Assembly: GCA_934487205.1 (NCBI GenBank) | Contig: CAKSRS010000002.1 | Location: 31,258 to 95,257, forward strand | From: an uncultured Clostridia bacterium | GTDB lineage: Bacteria; Bacillota; Clostridia; UBA1381 | DNA length: 64,000 bases | Reading direction: 5' to 3' | Shown: positions 22,144 to 30,967 of the stretch, one piece after another | Layout of the letters: each line of letters opens with the position of its first letter | Position numbering within the stretch: position 1 is the stretch's first letter | Notes under the pieces: model-generated | Databases searched by the model: none | What the model was told of the DNA's origin: nothing | The model's input: the letters and a program-made list of their open reading frames with translations, nothing else | Program-made: the position numbers and the translations under genes

Positions 22144-22391
22144 TACGCATTACCTCCCTTTTCCCACGGCCACGGACTGTTAAGCCACATATCGCTCTCA
22201 TCGCACGCCGACGCCGCGGCGTCAAGCGGACCGTATTTACTTTCAAATTCGTCCATCAGCTTTTCCGCAGTTTCGGTAAGCGTCCGGAAAATTGCAAATG
22301 CACGCGTATCACCCGGGTGGGTGTCCAAATATAACCGCATATCGTACGCGGCAAACGCATACCGCTGAATTTCAAGCCTTAATTCATTCAT
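22143..22391 (-). CDS. cotJB: Spore coat protein CotJB
   Basis: An 82-residue protein matching CotJB: IQRYAFAAYDMRLYLDTHPG, then DTRAFAIFRTLTETAEKLMD, and the closing DMWLNSPWPWEKGG motif. CotJB belongs to the CotJABC inner-coat complex made in the mother cell under SigE. Its ATG overlaps the cotJA stop (ATGA) and its stop overlaps the cotJC start (TAATG), so the three genes are tightly coupled. Both cotJA and cotJB are intact, in contrast to cotJC. Confidence 0.92.
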   Translation of the reverse strand: MNELRLEIQRYAFAAYDMRLYLDTHPGDTRAFAIFRTLTETAEKLMDEFESKYGPLDAAASACDESDMWLNSPWPWEKGGNA

Positions 22392-22561
22392 ACACTTTTC
22401 CCCTCACTTTTACAAACTTTTCCGTACTGTTCAATCGTCAGCACAAGTTCCGGGAACAGTGACCCGGCGGCAAGCGCCTCTTTTGCATTATATACAGTAT
22501 TAAGCTGCTGAATCGGCACATATCCGTACCCGACACAGCCGCAGCTGTTCTGCATTTCCAT
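22388..22561 (-). CDS. cotJA: Spore coat associated protein CotJA
   Basis: A 57-residue protein from ATG 22561, preceded by GAAAGGAGCAATACTGT. The sequence MEMQNSCGCVGYGYVPIQQL followed by NTVYNAKEALAAGSLFPELV carries the conserved YVP-x-QQ...Y-x-x-x-EAL-x-x-G-x-x-FPEL pattern of CotJA. It starts the cotJ operon. A SigE-type promoter would be expected in 22562-22670; I could not confirm one by eye. Confidence 0.85.
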   Translation of the reverse strand: MEMQNSCGCVGYGYVPIQQLNTVYNAKEALAAGSLFPELVLTIEQYGKVCKSEGKSV

Positions 22562-22670
22562 ACAGTATTGCTCCTTTCATATTCCGATTTCGGCACAAAT
22601 TTACACTTTTGCGCCTTATAAGACTTCCGTCTGTTTACATAATATGCCGAAAACATAAATTTGTGTACAC

Positions 22671-22702
22671 AAAAAAAAGCTGCGGCAAAATTGCCGCAGC
22701 CG
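22671..22702 (-). terminator. Terminator of the PrsA-like gene
   Basis: On the minus strand GCTGCGGCA pairs with TGCCGCAGC around a TTTT loop and is followed by TTTTTTTT. It begins about 10 bases after the stop codon at 22712 and separates the foldase gene from the cotJ operon. Confidence 0.9.
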
Positions 22703-22711
22703 TAAAACAAA

Positions 22712-23689
22712 TCACTTTATCTCTTTTAACAGTTCGTCATTTTTCGTGACAACAAAATTGTATTCCTTTTCCCATTCCGCCAATTTATTATCGACCATTT
22801 CATCTACGATTTTATCTTCCAGCTTATCGCGAACATCGTCCATCTCAAGCTGAAGGCGCTTTATGATATGATATCCGAAATCCGATTTACAGAACGTCAC
22901 CTCGCCCGGCATGACTGCGTCAACAGCCTGTTCAAACTCCGCCACCATCTCGCCCGAGCCGAAAACATATCCGTCCGGATTTTGTGCAAGTCCCGGGTCT
23001 TGTGAAAATTCCTTCATAAGCGCATCAAAATCCTCACCCTTTTTAATGCGCTCATAAACATCATTCGCCTGTTGCTCCGCCTTTTTTTGTTCTTCCTCCG
23101 AAAGCGGCTGACGCGTCGCCGAATCTACCGTTAAAAACAGTATATGCTTGGCTTTTCGGTATTCACCCTGCACCCCCGACGACTCAAACCGCGCCTTAAG
23201 CGCATCGTCCGTTATCGGCGTTTTCGCTTTAACCATATCGCCGATTTTGCTGTAATAGACAGTGGATTCGCACATCATATCAATAAACGAATCGGTAATA
23301 TTGTTATCCGACAGGAATTTTTTATATGAGTCCTTGCCGCCGTTATTGGCAATTATCTGCTCCTTCATACCATTGATTTTTGCTTTATCATCATCGGTCA
23401 GCCTGACGCCGGCAAGTTTCGCCAAATCGCGGTATTCCACATTTTTTGTCGCTATATCAAGCGCGCGCTGCTTGGCAACGTCAATCGCCTTTTTGCTCTC
23501 TATCTCTTTTGTTTCCCAATCCTCATCGGTTTGAATTTCCGTGCCCTTCATCTGACTTTTTATCGACGAAAGATAAAATTCAAATTCACCGCGCGTTATT
23601 TTCGTTTTACCCGCCGTTGCAACTGCGCTGCCGCCCGCACAGGACGCCAGCATCAGCACCGACAGCGCCAATACAATAAATTTTTTCAT
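22712..23689 (-). CDS. prsA: PrsA-like peptidyl-prolyl isomerase lipoprotein
   Basis: A 325-residue exported foldase. I start at ATG 23689 (AGGTGTACGGT upstream) rather than at 23743. The signal peptide ends in the lipobox LASC (Cys at about 17), so it is membrane anchored outside the cell. A SurA-like N-terminal region is followed by a parvulin domain at about 175-275: KAKHILFLTVDSATRQPLSE, FDALMKEFSQDPGLAQNPDG, GEMVAEFEQAVDAVMPGEVT, and SDFGYHIIKR. Parvulins speed cis-trans proline isomerisation in secreted proteins. It is a single gene with its own terminator; a TATAAT box lies at 23712-23717. Confidence 0.88.
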   Translation of the reverse strand: MKKFIVLALSVLMLASCAGGSAVATAGKTKITRGEFEFYLSSIKSQMKGTEIQTDEDWETKEIESKKAIDVAKQRALDIATKNVEYRDLAKLAGVRLTDDDKAKINGMKEQIIANNGGKDSYKKFLSDNNITDSFIDMMCESTVYYSKIGDMVKAKTPITDDALKARFESSGVQGEYRKAKHILFLTVDSATRQPLSEEEQKKAEQQANDVYERIKKGEDFDALMKEFSQDPGLAQNPDGYVFGSGEMVAEFEQAVDAVMPGEVTFCKSDFGYHIIKRLQLEMDDVRDKLEDKIVDEMVDNKLAEWEKEYNFVVTKNDELLKEIK

Positions 23690-23832
23690 ACCGTACACCT
23701 CGCTTAAGTATATTATACCACAAGCAAAAACGATTGCTTGCAAAGAAATGATACAATTTCACAGCTACGCACAGCGTAGGCGGCAAAAACCGCAAAACAT
23801 TGCATTACAATGTTTTCTGTGATTATTATACC

Positions 23833-26800
23833 TTATTTCTCTGCGGTATGCAATTCATTTAGCTGCTGTAATAAAAATTTAATATTGGCAATCATTTTTT
23901 TACCGTCGCGCACGCGGTATTTAACCGTTGGTTTTCCCTGCGCCGATATAACAATATCCTTTGAATAATTTTTTATAATAAACTGCACATATTCGGGCAT
24001 GAAAAGCTTTTCGGAGAACACAAAATCAACCTCGCTGCCATTTTGCACCACATCGGTTATGCCGATATTATGCGCCATAGCCTTAATCTGCGCGATTTCC
24101 AAAAGATTTCCGACCGACGAGGGCATATCGCCGAAACGGTCAATCAGCTCGTCGGTAATTTCCGACGCGTCGTCCTCATTTTCCACCGCAGCGATGCGCT
24201 TATAGGTGTCAATCCGCACGCCGTTACTGCGGATATACCGCTCCGGAATAAATGCGTCCACGCTTAAATCCACCGAAGTGGCAAGTTCCTCCGCCTCCAC
24301 ATCATGCCCCTGGATTTCGCGCACGCTGTCGGCAAGAATCTTGCAGTACATGTCATAACCCACCGAATCAATATGTCCGTGCTGTTCCGCGCCGAGAATA
24401 TCCCCCGCGCCGCGGATTTCCAAATCACGCATGGCAATTTTAAATCCCGACCCGAATTCGGTAAATTCGCGTATCGCCGACAGCCGTTTTTCCGCCGTTT
24501 CCGAAAGCACGCCGTCACGCTTATACGTCAGATACGCATATGCGCTGCGCGACGAACGCCCCACTCTGCCGCGCAGCTGATAAAGCTGTGCGAGTCCCAT
24601 TTTGTCGGCATTTTCTATAATAATCGTGTTGGCGTTAGGGATATCAAGCCCCGTTTCGATAATGGTTGTGCAGACAAGTATATCTGTTCTGCCGTTCACC
24701 ATGTCGTACATGATATCCTCCAGTTCGTCCTCCTTCATTTTTCCGTGCCCAACGGCGACGTTTGCCTCCGGAATCATCGTCTTTATCCACTCCGCCACGC
24801 GGTATATCCTCGAAACTCGATTGTACAGATAAAAAATCTGTCCCCCGCGCGATAATTCCTTTTTCATCGCGTCGATAAGAATATTCGGGTCGTGTTCCAA
24901 AACATATGTCGATACCGGATAGCGGTTTTCGGGCGGTGTTTCCAAAAGACTCATATCGCGCACCGACACCATCGCCATGTGCAGTGTCCGCGGGATAGGC
25001 GTCGCGCTCATGGACAGTACATCGACGTTCTTTTTCAGTTCCTTCAGCCGCTCTTTATGCGCAACACCGAACCTCTGTTCTTCATCAATAATCAAAAGTC
25101 CCAAATCGCGGAACTCCACGTCCTTGCTCAAAAGCCGATGTGTTCCGATAATAACATCAATTTCGCCCGTTTTCAGTTTTTTTATGATTTTCTTTTGCTC
25201 CGCCGCCGTGCGGAACCGTGAAAGCATTTCCACCTTCACCGGGAAATTTTTCATGCGGTTTACAAAAGTTTCATGATGCTGCATGGCAAGAATGGTTGTC
25301 GGGCAAAGATATGCCACCTGCTTTGAATCCATAACCGCCTTGAACGCGGCACGCAGCGCAACCTCCGTTTTGCCGTAGCCGACATCGCCGCACAGCAGTC
25401 TGTCCATCGGCCGCGCACTCTCCATATCGTGCTTTACTTCCTCAATAGAGCGCAGTTGGTCGTCCGTTTCGCGGTACGGGAAAGCGTCCTCAAAATCACG
25501 CTGCCACGGCGTATCGGCAGAATACTGATACCCCTTCGTATGCTCACGCTCGGCATAAAGCGCCGCAAGCTGTTTCGCCATATCCCGCGTCGACGCACGC
25601 ACGCGCTGTTTCGCCTTGTTCCATTCTGTACCGCCCAGCTTGTTTAGCCGCAATTCTTTATCGGAATTTCCCGAATATTTATACAGCATATCCAGCTGGT
25701 CGACAGGAACATAAAGACTGTCGGTGCCGCGGTAGGCAATATGCAGATAATCCTTGGTGATTCCGCCCACCGTCATCTTCTTTATCCCTAAATATTTGCC
25801 TATTCCGTGCGCGCGGTGCACAACGTAATCGCCCGCATTTATATCGGTGTACGCCTTTATCCGATTTGCATTTTCCGCCTTTCTGCGCGACTTTTTCTTC
25901 GCCGCGTCAAAAATTTCACGGTCGGAAATCAGCACAAATTTGAGCTCCGGATATTCAAATCCTTTGCCCGTTTCGCCGCGCATTATTACAATTTCGCCTT
26001 TGTCAAACTCGCCGACATCATGCATATATCGGCATTTTATGCCCTTGTCATTGAGCGTTCCCGCAAGATTTTCCCCGCGCGAACGATTGGACGCAAGCAC
26101 TATCACCGTTGCGCCGTCTTTTTGACGTTCGGTCAGGTCGCTGTACAGATAATCGATTTTGCCGTGCAGCGACACCGTCGTTTTGGTGGAAAAGTTAAAT
26201 ATCGCCTTGTAGGTATAAGTTATCGCGGAATGTGTAAGCGAGTTCATCGACACAAGCGGCAAATTCTGCAATCGCGCGGAAATTTCCGCATACGCCGCCC
26301 ACATGCCCGCGAAATCGCGCGCTATAAGATTTTTCGCCGCCAAATCCTCTATTATTTCGCCCTGCTCCCACTCAAAACTTTTCGCACGCTCGGCAATGCG
26401 CTTGGGCTCCATCAAAAATATGAGCGAATTTTCATCATAGTAGTCAAGCAGCGTCGGAATTTTGTCAAAAATTATACCGATATATTTGCAGATTGACGTC
26501 GGAATAATCCCCGATTTTATACTCTCAATGTCATTTTCAATATTTTCGATAACCGCGCTTTGGTCGGATTTTTTCCGCTTAAGTCTTTTTACCGCCGCCG
26601 AAAGTTTTTCGGCAAGCGCGCCCGTATCAACCCCGCACAGCTCACTGCACGGAATCAGACGCACCGCCTCCAGCGTATCGACCGAGCGCTGCGTCATTAC
26701 GTCAAATTCACGGATTGAGTCAATCTGAATATCAAAAAATTCAATTCGCACGGGATTTTCCGCCTGCGGCGAAAAAACGTCCAAAATACCGCCGCGCATG

Positions 26801-27294
26801 GCAAATTGTCCGCGCCCGGAAACCTCGTCCTCGCGGCTGTACCCCATTTTTATAAGCTTTTCGCAAATTTCCGACGGCTCACATTCACCGTCCTGAACCA
26901 AATCAAGCGTGTATTTTTGCATGATTTCCGGCGGAAGGGTAAACTGCAGCAAACTTTCAAGCGACGCAACCGTGATTTCGTCCGCCGCAAGCGCGGACAG
27001 CCGCCGAAATTCGCTGTGGCGGTCGCGCGCGTCTATGTCAAAAAACAGATACTCCTTCGACGGGAACACCTCCGTGCCCTCGGCAAACAGCCGCAAATCC
27101 GACACCAGCTGCGCCGCCTCCATGTCGCTGTATGTGATTACAAGCGTCTTTTTGCCGCGCGATGTTTCATATATAAAATGCGCCGCCGCAGAGTCTACAA
27201 CACCGGCAACCGATATCGGCGTTTCGCCGTTTTTAAGAGCAGCACAAAAGCCGGAATATTCCGTATATCCCGACAATAAATTCTCAAAATTCAT
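23833..27294 (-). CDS. mfd: Transcription-repair coupling factor Mfd
   Basis: A 1,153-residue protein, full length for Mfd. The start is ATG 27294 (MNFENLLSGYTEY) with GGAGAAGAATT upstream; in-frame codons up to 27363 are not needed. The N-terminal UvrB-like region contains EVFPSKEYLFFDIDARDRHS. The RNA polymerase-interaction domain (DYVVHRAHGIGKYLGIKKMT) lies near 485-560. The RecG-like translocase has Walker A GDVGYGKTEVALRAAFKAV, the DEEQRFG box, SATPIPRTL, and a late GRVGRSSRSAYAYL motif. Mfd removes RNA polymerase stalled at DNA lesions and recruits UvrA. It precedes the prsA-like gene and follows pth, as often in Firmicutes. Confidence 0.97.
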   Translation of the reverse strand: MNFENLLSGYTEYSGFCAALKNGETPISVAGVVDSAAAHFIYETSRGKKTLVITYSDMEAAQLVSDLRLFAEGTEVFPSKEYLFFDIDARDRHSEFRRLSALAADEITVASLESLLQFTLPPEIMQKYTLDLVQDGECEPSEICEKLIKMGYSREDEVSGRGQFAMRGGILDVFSPQAENPVRIEFFDIQIDSIREFDVMTQRSVDTLEAVRLIPCSELCGVDTGALAEKLSAAVKRLKRKKSDQSAVIENIENDIESIKSGIIPTSICKYIGIIFDKIPTLLDYYDENSLIFLMEPKRIAERAKSFEWEQGEIIEDLAAKNLIARDFAGMWAAYAEISARLQNLPLVSMNSLTHSAITYTYKAIFNFSTKTTVSLHGKIDYLYSDLTERQKDGATVIVLASNRSRGENLAGTLNDKGIKCRYMHDVGEFDKGEIVIMRGETGKGFEYPELKFVLISDREIFDAAKKKSRRKAENANRIKAYTDINAGDYVVHRAHGIGKYLGIKKMTVGGITKDYLHIAYRGTDSLYVPVDQLDMLYKYSGNSDKELRLNKLGGTEWNKAKQRVRASTRDMAKQLAALYAEREHTKGYQYSADTPWQRDFEDAFPYRETDDQLRSIEEVKHDMESARPMDRLLCGDVGYGKTEVALRAAFKAVMDSKQVAYLCPTTILAMQHHETFVNRMKNFPVKVEMLSRFRTAAEQKKIIKKLKTGEIDVIIGTHRLLSKDVEFRDLGLLIIDEEQRFGVAHKERLKELKKNVDVLSMSATPIPRTLHMAMVSVRDMSLLETPPENRYPVSTYVLEHDPNILIDAMKKELSRGGQIFYLYNRVSRIYRVAEWIKTMIPEANVAVGHGKMKEDELEDIMYDMVNGRTDILVCTTIIETGLDIPNANTIIIENADKMGLAQLYQLRGRVGRSSRSAYAYLTYKRDGVLSETAEKRLSAIREFTEFGSGFKIAMRDLEIRGAGDILGAEQHGHIDSVGYDMYCKILADSVREIQGHDVEAEELATSVDLSVDAFIPERYIRSNGVRIDTYKRIAAVENEDDASEITDELIDRFGDMPSSVGNLLEIAQIKAMAHNIGITDVVQNGSEVDFVFSEKLFMPEYVQFIIKNYSKDIVISAQGKPTVKYRVRDGKKMIANIKFLLQQLNELHTAEK

Positions 27295-27374
27295 AATTCT
27301 TCTCCGTTCTGCCGATAATTTAACCTTACACAGCTGCGACATTTTTATGAACATTTCCGACAAACACCGTCTGC

Positions 27375-27477
27375 ACCGGGAATAGACGGCACATTGCGCT
27401 TTTTGGTGCGGCGACGGCGTATATTCATACTCCGAGCCGTGAATACGCGTGAAATGCGACGCATATCTTCCGCATTT
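27375..27477. repeat. Diverged copy of the dispersed ~110-base repeat
   Basis: GCGGCGACGGCGTATATTCA followed by TACTCCGAGCCGTGAATACG and a GACGCATAT end align with the repeat units at 28159-28383 (GCGGCGACGGCGTACGTTGG, TACTCCAAGTCGTGAATATG). It fills the gap between mfd and pth. No gene is visible. Confidence 0.55.
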
Positions 27478-28041
27478 TCAGTTGTTGTACTTGTTCATCG
27501 CACTATCTGTTCCGTGAGATATAATTTCTTCCACGGCTTTTGCGGCGCGGATAATCGACTCCTCCAAAACAGGAATTTCCTCCTTGCCAAAACGCGCAAG
27601 CACAAAATCCGCCAAATCCATTTTTTCGCGCAGAGGTGAGTCAACACCTACGCGTATGCGCGGGAAATTGTCGGAATTAAGCTGATATATTATGGATTTT
27701 AACCCGTTGTGTCCGCCGGCGGAACCTTTGGCGCGTATGCGCAGTCTGCCCGCGGCAAGGTTTATGTCATCATTAATTACGATGATGTTTTCAACGGGAA
27801 TTTTGTAAAACGCGGCAAATTCGCGTATACTCTCGCCAGATAAATTCATGAAGGTTGTCGGCTTTAGTAAAATTGCCTTTTCGCCGCCGATTACCGCGTC
27901 GGCATATAATCCCTTGAATTTCAGCTTTTTCACCTTTACATTATATTTATCCGCCATGTAATCTATGACCTCAAAGCCAATGTTATGGCGCGTCATTTCA
28001 TATTGTCGTCCCGGATTGCCGAGACCTGCTATTAAATACAT
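27478..28041 (-). CDS. pth: Peptidyl-tRNA hydrolase
   Basis: A 187-residue protein with all Pth hallmarks: MYLIAGLGNPGRQYEMTRHN with the catalytic His20, LLKPTTFMNLSGESI, the DDINLAAGRLRIRAKGSAGG segment with the catalytic Asp and the HNGLKSI loop, and RIRVGVDSP. It cleaves peptidyl-tRNA released from stalled ribosomes. Its position beside mfd is the standard Firmicute order (pth-mfd). ATG 28041 follows CGGAACGGAGAGAAAA. Confidence 0.97.
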   Translation of the reverse strand: MYLIAGLGNPGRQYEMTRHNIGFEVIDYMADKYNVKVKKLKFKGLYADAVIGGEKAILLKPTTFMNLSGESIREFAAFYKIPVENIIVINDDINLAAGRLRIRAKGSAGGHNGLKSIIYQLNSDNFPRIRVGVDSPLREKMDLADFVLARFGKEEIPVLEESIIRAAKAVEEIISHGTDSAMNKYNN

Positions 28042-28158
28042 TTTTCTCTCCGTTCCGCCGCGAAATCCGCGGTATAGTGATGTTTGCCGACCCGTAACGG
28101 CTCATGCCGGCACTCTAATTCGTGCGTATGCGTATAATACGCACGCACATTACGTCCA

Positions 28159-28383
28159 TTTTATTAGGGCACAACAAGAATCCAAGCAGTTTGCGCTTAT
28201 GAGCGGCGACGGCGTACGTTGGTACTCCAAGTCATGAATATCCGTGAAACACACCGCATATTGCGCCGCTTTTATTAGGACACGCAAGATGCAAGCAGTT
28301 TGCGCTTATGAGCGGCGACGGCGTACGTTGGTACTCCAAGTCGTGAATATGCGTAAAATGCGCCGCATATTGCGCGTCCTAAT
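28159..28383. repeat. Two tandem units (111-base period) of a dispersed repeat
   Basis: The units start at TTTTATTAGG (28159 and 28270) and share AAGCAGTTTGCGCTTATGAG, CGGCGACGGCGTACGTTGGT and ACTCCAAGTC. The second unit is bounded by ATTAGGACACGCAA at its left and TTGCGCGTCCTAAT at its right, a 14-base inverted repeat with one G-T pair, so it could fold into a long hairpin. The right end includes the stop codon of the neighbouring GlmU-type gene. Related copies occur near 27375, 47970 and 63770-64000. Confidence 0.8.
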
Positions 28384-29083
28384 CGCGCTTGTCACGCCAG
28401 GCTGTCTTGTTCACCTGCCGTGCACGCGCGATTGCAAGCGATTTGTCGGGAACTTCATCGGTTATGGTTGAACCCGCCGCCGTGTATGCCCCGTCCCCTA
28501 CCGTTACCGGCGCAACAAGATTTGTATTGCAGCCGATAAAGCAATCGTCGCCGATTTTACATCTATGCTTATTTTTTCCGTCATAATTAACCGTAACCGT
28601 ACCGCAGCCGAAATTTACATTTTTGCCGACATCGCTGTCGCCGACATACGTCAGATGCGCAATTTTTGTGCCTTCGTCAATAACGGCATTTTTAACCTCA
28701 ACAAAATCGCCGACTTTGACATCGTCCGCAATTTTGCTGCCCGGGCGGATATACGAGAACGGCCCCGCAAGCACATTCTTACCCAATACCGCGTCCACCG
28801 ACACGACTGACAACAGCTCCGAGCCGTCGCCGACTTTTGTGTCCACAAGCTTACAGCCCATGCCTATTACGCAATTCTCGCCGATTTCGGTATCACCTTG
28901 CAGCATAACATTCTGCTCCACAACAGTACCCTTGCCGATTTTTACATTTTCTTCCACATAACAGCTCGCCGCATTGATAAACAGCACTCCGCTTTTTTCA
29001 AGCTTTTCAATCGTCTGCGCATTTTTTGCGAGATTTTCCTTCGCACGCGCATAAGTCATTTCGGTAATCGTTCTCTTTGCCAT
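28379..29083 (-). CDS. GlmU C-terminal-type left-handed beta-helix acetyltransferase domain protein
   Basis: A 234-residue protein from ATG 29083 (GGAAAGGAATGATATT upstream). After a helical linker (ARAKENLAKNAQTIEKLEKS) it follows the GlmU acetyltransferase half: ASCYVEENVKIGKGTVVEQN, hexapeptide repeats, GPFSYIRPGSKIADDVKVGD, FVEVKNAVIDEGTKIAHLTY, GTVTVNYDGKNKHRCKIGDD, and LVAPVTVGDGAYTAAGSTIT with ARARQ near the end. The uridyltransferase domain (about 230 residues) is absent, so by itself it could only acetylate glucosamine-1-phosphate. Either GlmU functions are split in this organism or a full-length copy lies elsewhere. It ends at the dispersed repeat. Confidence 0.82.
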   Translation of the reverse strand: MAKRTITEMTYARAKENLAKNAQTIEKLEKSGVLFINAASCYVEENVKIGKGTVVEQNVMLQGDTEIGENCVIGMGCKLVDTKVGDGSELLSVVSVDAVLGKNVLAGPFSYIRPGSKIADDVKVGDFVEVKNAVIDEGTKIAHLTYVGDSDVGKNVNFGCGTVTVNYDGKNKHRCKIGDDCFIGCNTNLVAPVTVGDGAYTAAGSTITDEVPDKSLAIARARQVNKTAWRDKRD

Positions 29084-29087
29084 AATA

Positions 29088-30065
29088 TCATTCCTTTCCG
29101 TGCCGCACGGCACACACATCATTTTCTATCTGTTTTTTTAAATCTTCCGTATTTTCAAACTTTATTTCACCGCGGATTTTTTCCGTAATCTCCGCCGTCA
29201 GCACCTTTCCGTACAAGTCGCCGTCAAAATCCAAAACATGCACTTCAAACGTACGCTTTTCCGCACCGAACGTCGGATTTTTTCCTATATTTATAACCGC
29301 GCGGCGATTTCCGACCTTTCCGCCGTAAACGCCGTCGGGCGGAAGGATTTTATTCTCCGCAATATCAAAATTTGCCGTCGGGAATCCCAATTTCCGACCG
29401 TTTTGCTTTCCGCGCACAATCTTTCCGCGCACACGGTAAGGTCTGCCCGCAAGCTGCGCCGCGTCCGCAAGCGCGCCCGCTTTCACCAATCCTCGGATTT
29501 TTGTACTCTTTACCGGTTCGCCGCCGGCGGTCACGGCGTCCGCGACAATTACCCGCGCTTTACCCGCGAGCAATTCTTTAAGCTGTGCCGCATCGCCCCA
29601 CGCCTTATACCCAAACCGATAATCATAGCCGACAACAACCGCGTCCGGTTTCATTACTTCCGACAAAAGCCCCGCAAATTCCCGCGGCGATTTTGCCGCA
29701 AAACTTTCGGAAAATTCCGCGATTACAACATAATCCGCGCCGTATTCTTCCGCAATTTCCAGCTTTTCGGCAAGCGTCGTAAGCACGCCGTCGCGGGAAT
29801 TATGCCCGCCGAGCAACAACACGCCCCATCTTCCGCAAGATTTTGCAAGCTCAAAAAGCCGCGCGTGCCCGAGGTGCACGCCGTCAAAATCGCCCAGGCA
29901 TATCGCCGCGGCATGCAAATCCGCGCCGTTTTCGCCGATTATGCCGATACTTTGCGCACAGCCGCCGACCCAATCGCGCAGCAAAACGCCGCCTTCCGTG
30001 ACATCCTTCGAATCGCCTATGCGGATAACGCTGTTATTTTGTTCACAATATCCGTAAATATCCAT
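29088..30065 (-). CDS. ribF: Bifunctional riboflavin kinase/FAD synthetase
   Basis: A 325-residue protein. The N-terminal nucleotidyltransferase half contains AICLGDFDGVHLGHARLFEL (GxFDGVHxGH) and VVGYDYRFGYKAWGD. The C-terminal kinase half contains RGKIVRGKQNGRKLGFPTAN, LPPDGVYGGKV, and INIGKNPTFG followed by EVHVLDFDGDLYGK. It phosphorylates riboflavin to FMN and adenylates FMN to FAD. The stop lies just before the GlmU-type gene, and truB lies upstream, the common Firmicute truB-ribF order. The start at 30065 is the first good ATG; its ribosome site is weak. Confidence 0.95.
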   Translation of the reverse strand: MDIYGYCEQNNSVIRIGDSKDVTEGGVLLRDWVGGCAQSIGIIGENGADLHAAAICLGDFDGVHLGHARLFELAKSCGRWGVLLLGGHNSRDGVLTTLAEKLEIAEEYGADYVVIAEFSESFAAKSPREFAGLLSEVMKPDAVVVGYDYRFGYKAWGDAAQLKELLAGKARVIVADAVTAGGEPVKSTKIRGLVKAGALADAAQLAGRPYRVRGKIVRGKQNGRKLGFPTANFDIAENKILPPDGVYGGKVGNRRAVINIGKNPTFGAEKRTFEVHVLDFDGDLYGKVLTAEITEKIRGEIKFENTEDLKKQIENDVCAVRHGKE

Positions 30066-30085
30066 TTAAGCCACCACTCAACCGA

Positions 30086-30967
30086 TTACACCGACCAAAA
30101 CGCCTTCTCAAGCACAAGCGCGCCGCCGGTAAATTTCGACAGACACAAAAACTCGCCGTTTTCGGCATAAACACGATAAATTCCGCCCTCATTAAGTCCG
30201 CTGCAGCGGATTTTTACGCCGTTTTTCGCTTTTTCCGACAAAAATCCGTTCAGCGTAACTGCCTTATATTCACTAAACAATTTATCCACGGGAATTACCG
30301 CGCTTTCAAGCGTTCCTTCTTCCTTCATTTCCGCAAGCCGCTCCGGCGTGTACGCCGTATCAAGCGCAAATCCCCCACTTTTCGTGCGCACAAGCGAATT
30401 CATATACGCACCGCAGCCAAGCTTTATGCCGATATCCTCGCACAGCGTGCGGATATACGTCCCCTTCGAACAGGACACATCTATCGTCGCGGTGTAATTT
30501 TCCGTATCAATTTCAATTATATCTATACCGTAAATCGTAACATGCCGCTTTTCGCGCTCAACGGTAACGCCGCGGCGCGCAAGTTCATACAGCTTTTTTC
30601 CGCCCTGTTTTATGGCAGAAAACATAGGCGGAATCTGGTCAATTTCGCCTATAAAACTATTTATTGCATTTCTGATTTCCTCCGCCGACACCGCCACCGG
30701 CTGTTCGGTGAGAATTTCGCCCGACGCGTCCAGCGTATCCGTCGTCATGCCAAAAACAAGCTGCGCACGGTACGCCTTATCAGACGCTGTCAGCATATCC
30801 GCCGCCTTCGTCGCCCTGCCGATACATATCGGCAGAACGCCCGTTGCGTCAGGGTCAAGCGTTCCCGTATGCCCGACCTTTTTTATCCCGAAAAGCCGCC
30901 GCACAAAATACACCATATCATGCGATGTTTTGCCGGGCGGCTTATCTATCACTATCAGTCCGTCCAT
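30086..30967 (-). CDS. truB: tRNA pseudouridine-55 synthase TruB
   Basis: A 293-residue protein with the family motifs MDGLIVIDKPPGKTSHDMVY, VGHTGTLDPDATGVLPICIG with the catalytic Asp at about 39, AYRAQLVFGMTTDTLDASGE, and SKGTYIRTLCEDIG. It makes pseudouridine 55 in the T-loop of tRNAs. A C-terminal PUA-like part (TPERLAEM onward) is present. Its ATG overlaps the alaS stop region (30967/30968), so it is translationally coupled to alaS, with ribF next. Confidence 0.96.
   Translation of the reverse strand: MDGLIVIDKPPGKTSHDMVYFVRRLFGIKKVGHTGTLDPDATGVLPICIGRATKAADMLTASDKAYRAQLVFGMTTDTLDASGEILTEQPVAVSAEEIRNAINSFIGEIDQIPPMFSAIKQGGKKLYELARRGVTVEREKRHVTIYGIDIIEIDTENYTATIDVSCSKGTYIRTLCEDIGIKLGCGAYMNSLVRTKSGGFALDTAYTPERLAEMKEEGTLESAVIPVDKLFSEYKAVTLNGFLSEKAKNGVKIRCSGLNEGGIYRVYAENGEFLCLSKFTGGALVLEKAFWSV

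Noticed and set aside
22438..22710. A 90-codon minus-strand frame across cotJA
   Set aside because: cotJA in another frame has a clear family match and ribosome site; this frame runs through the terminator of the PrsA-like gene.
28159..28383. Possible CRISPR array at the 111-base repeats
   Set aside because: Only two long units, no spacers of regular length, and diverged copies elsewhere between genes.
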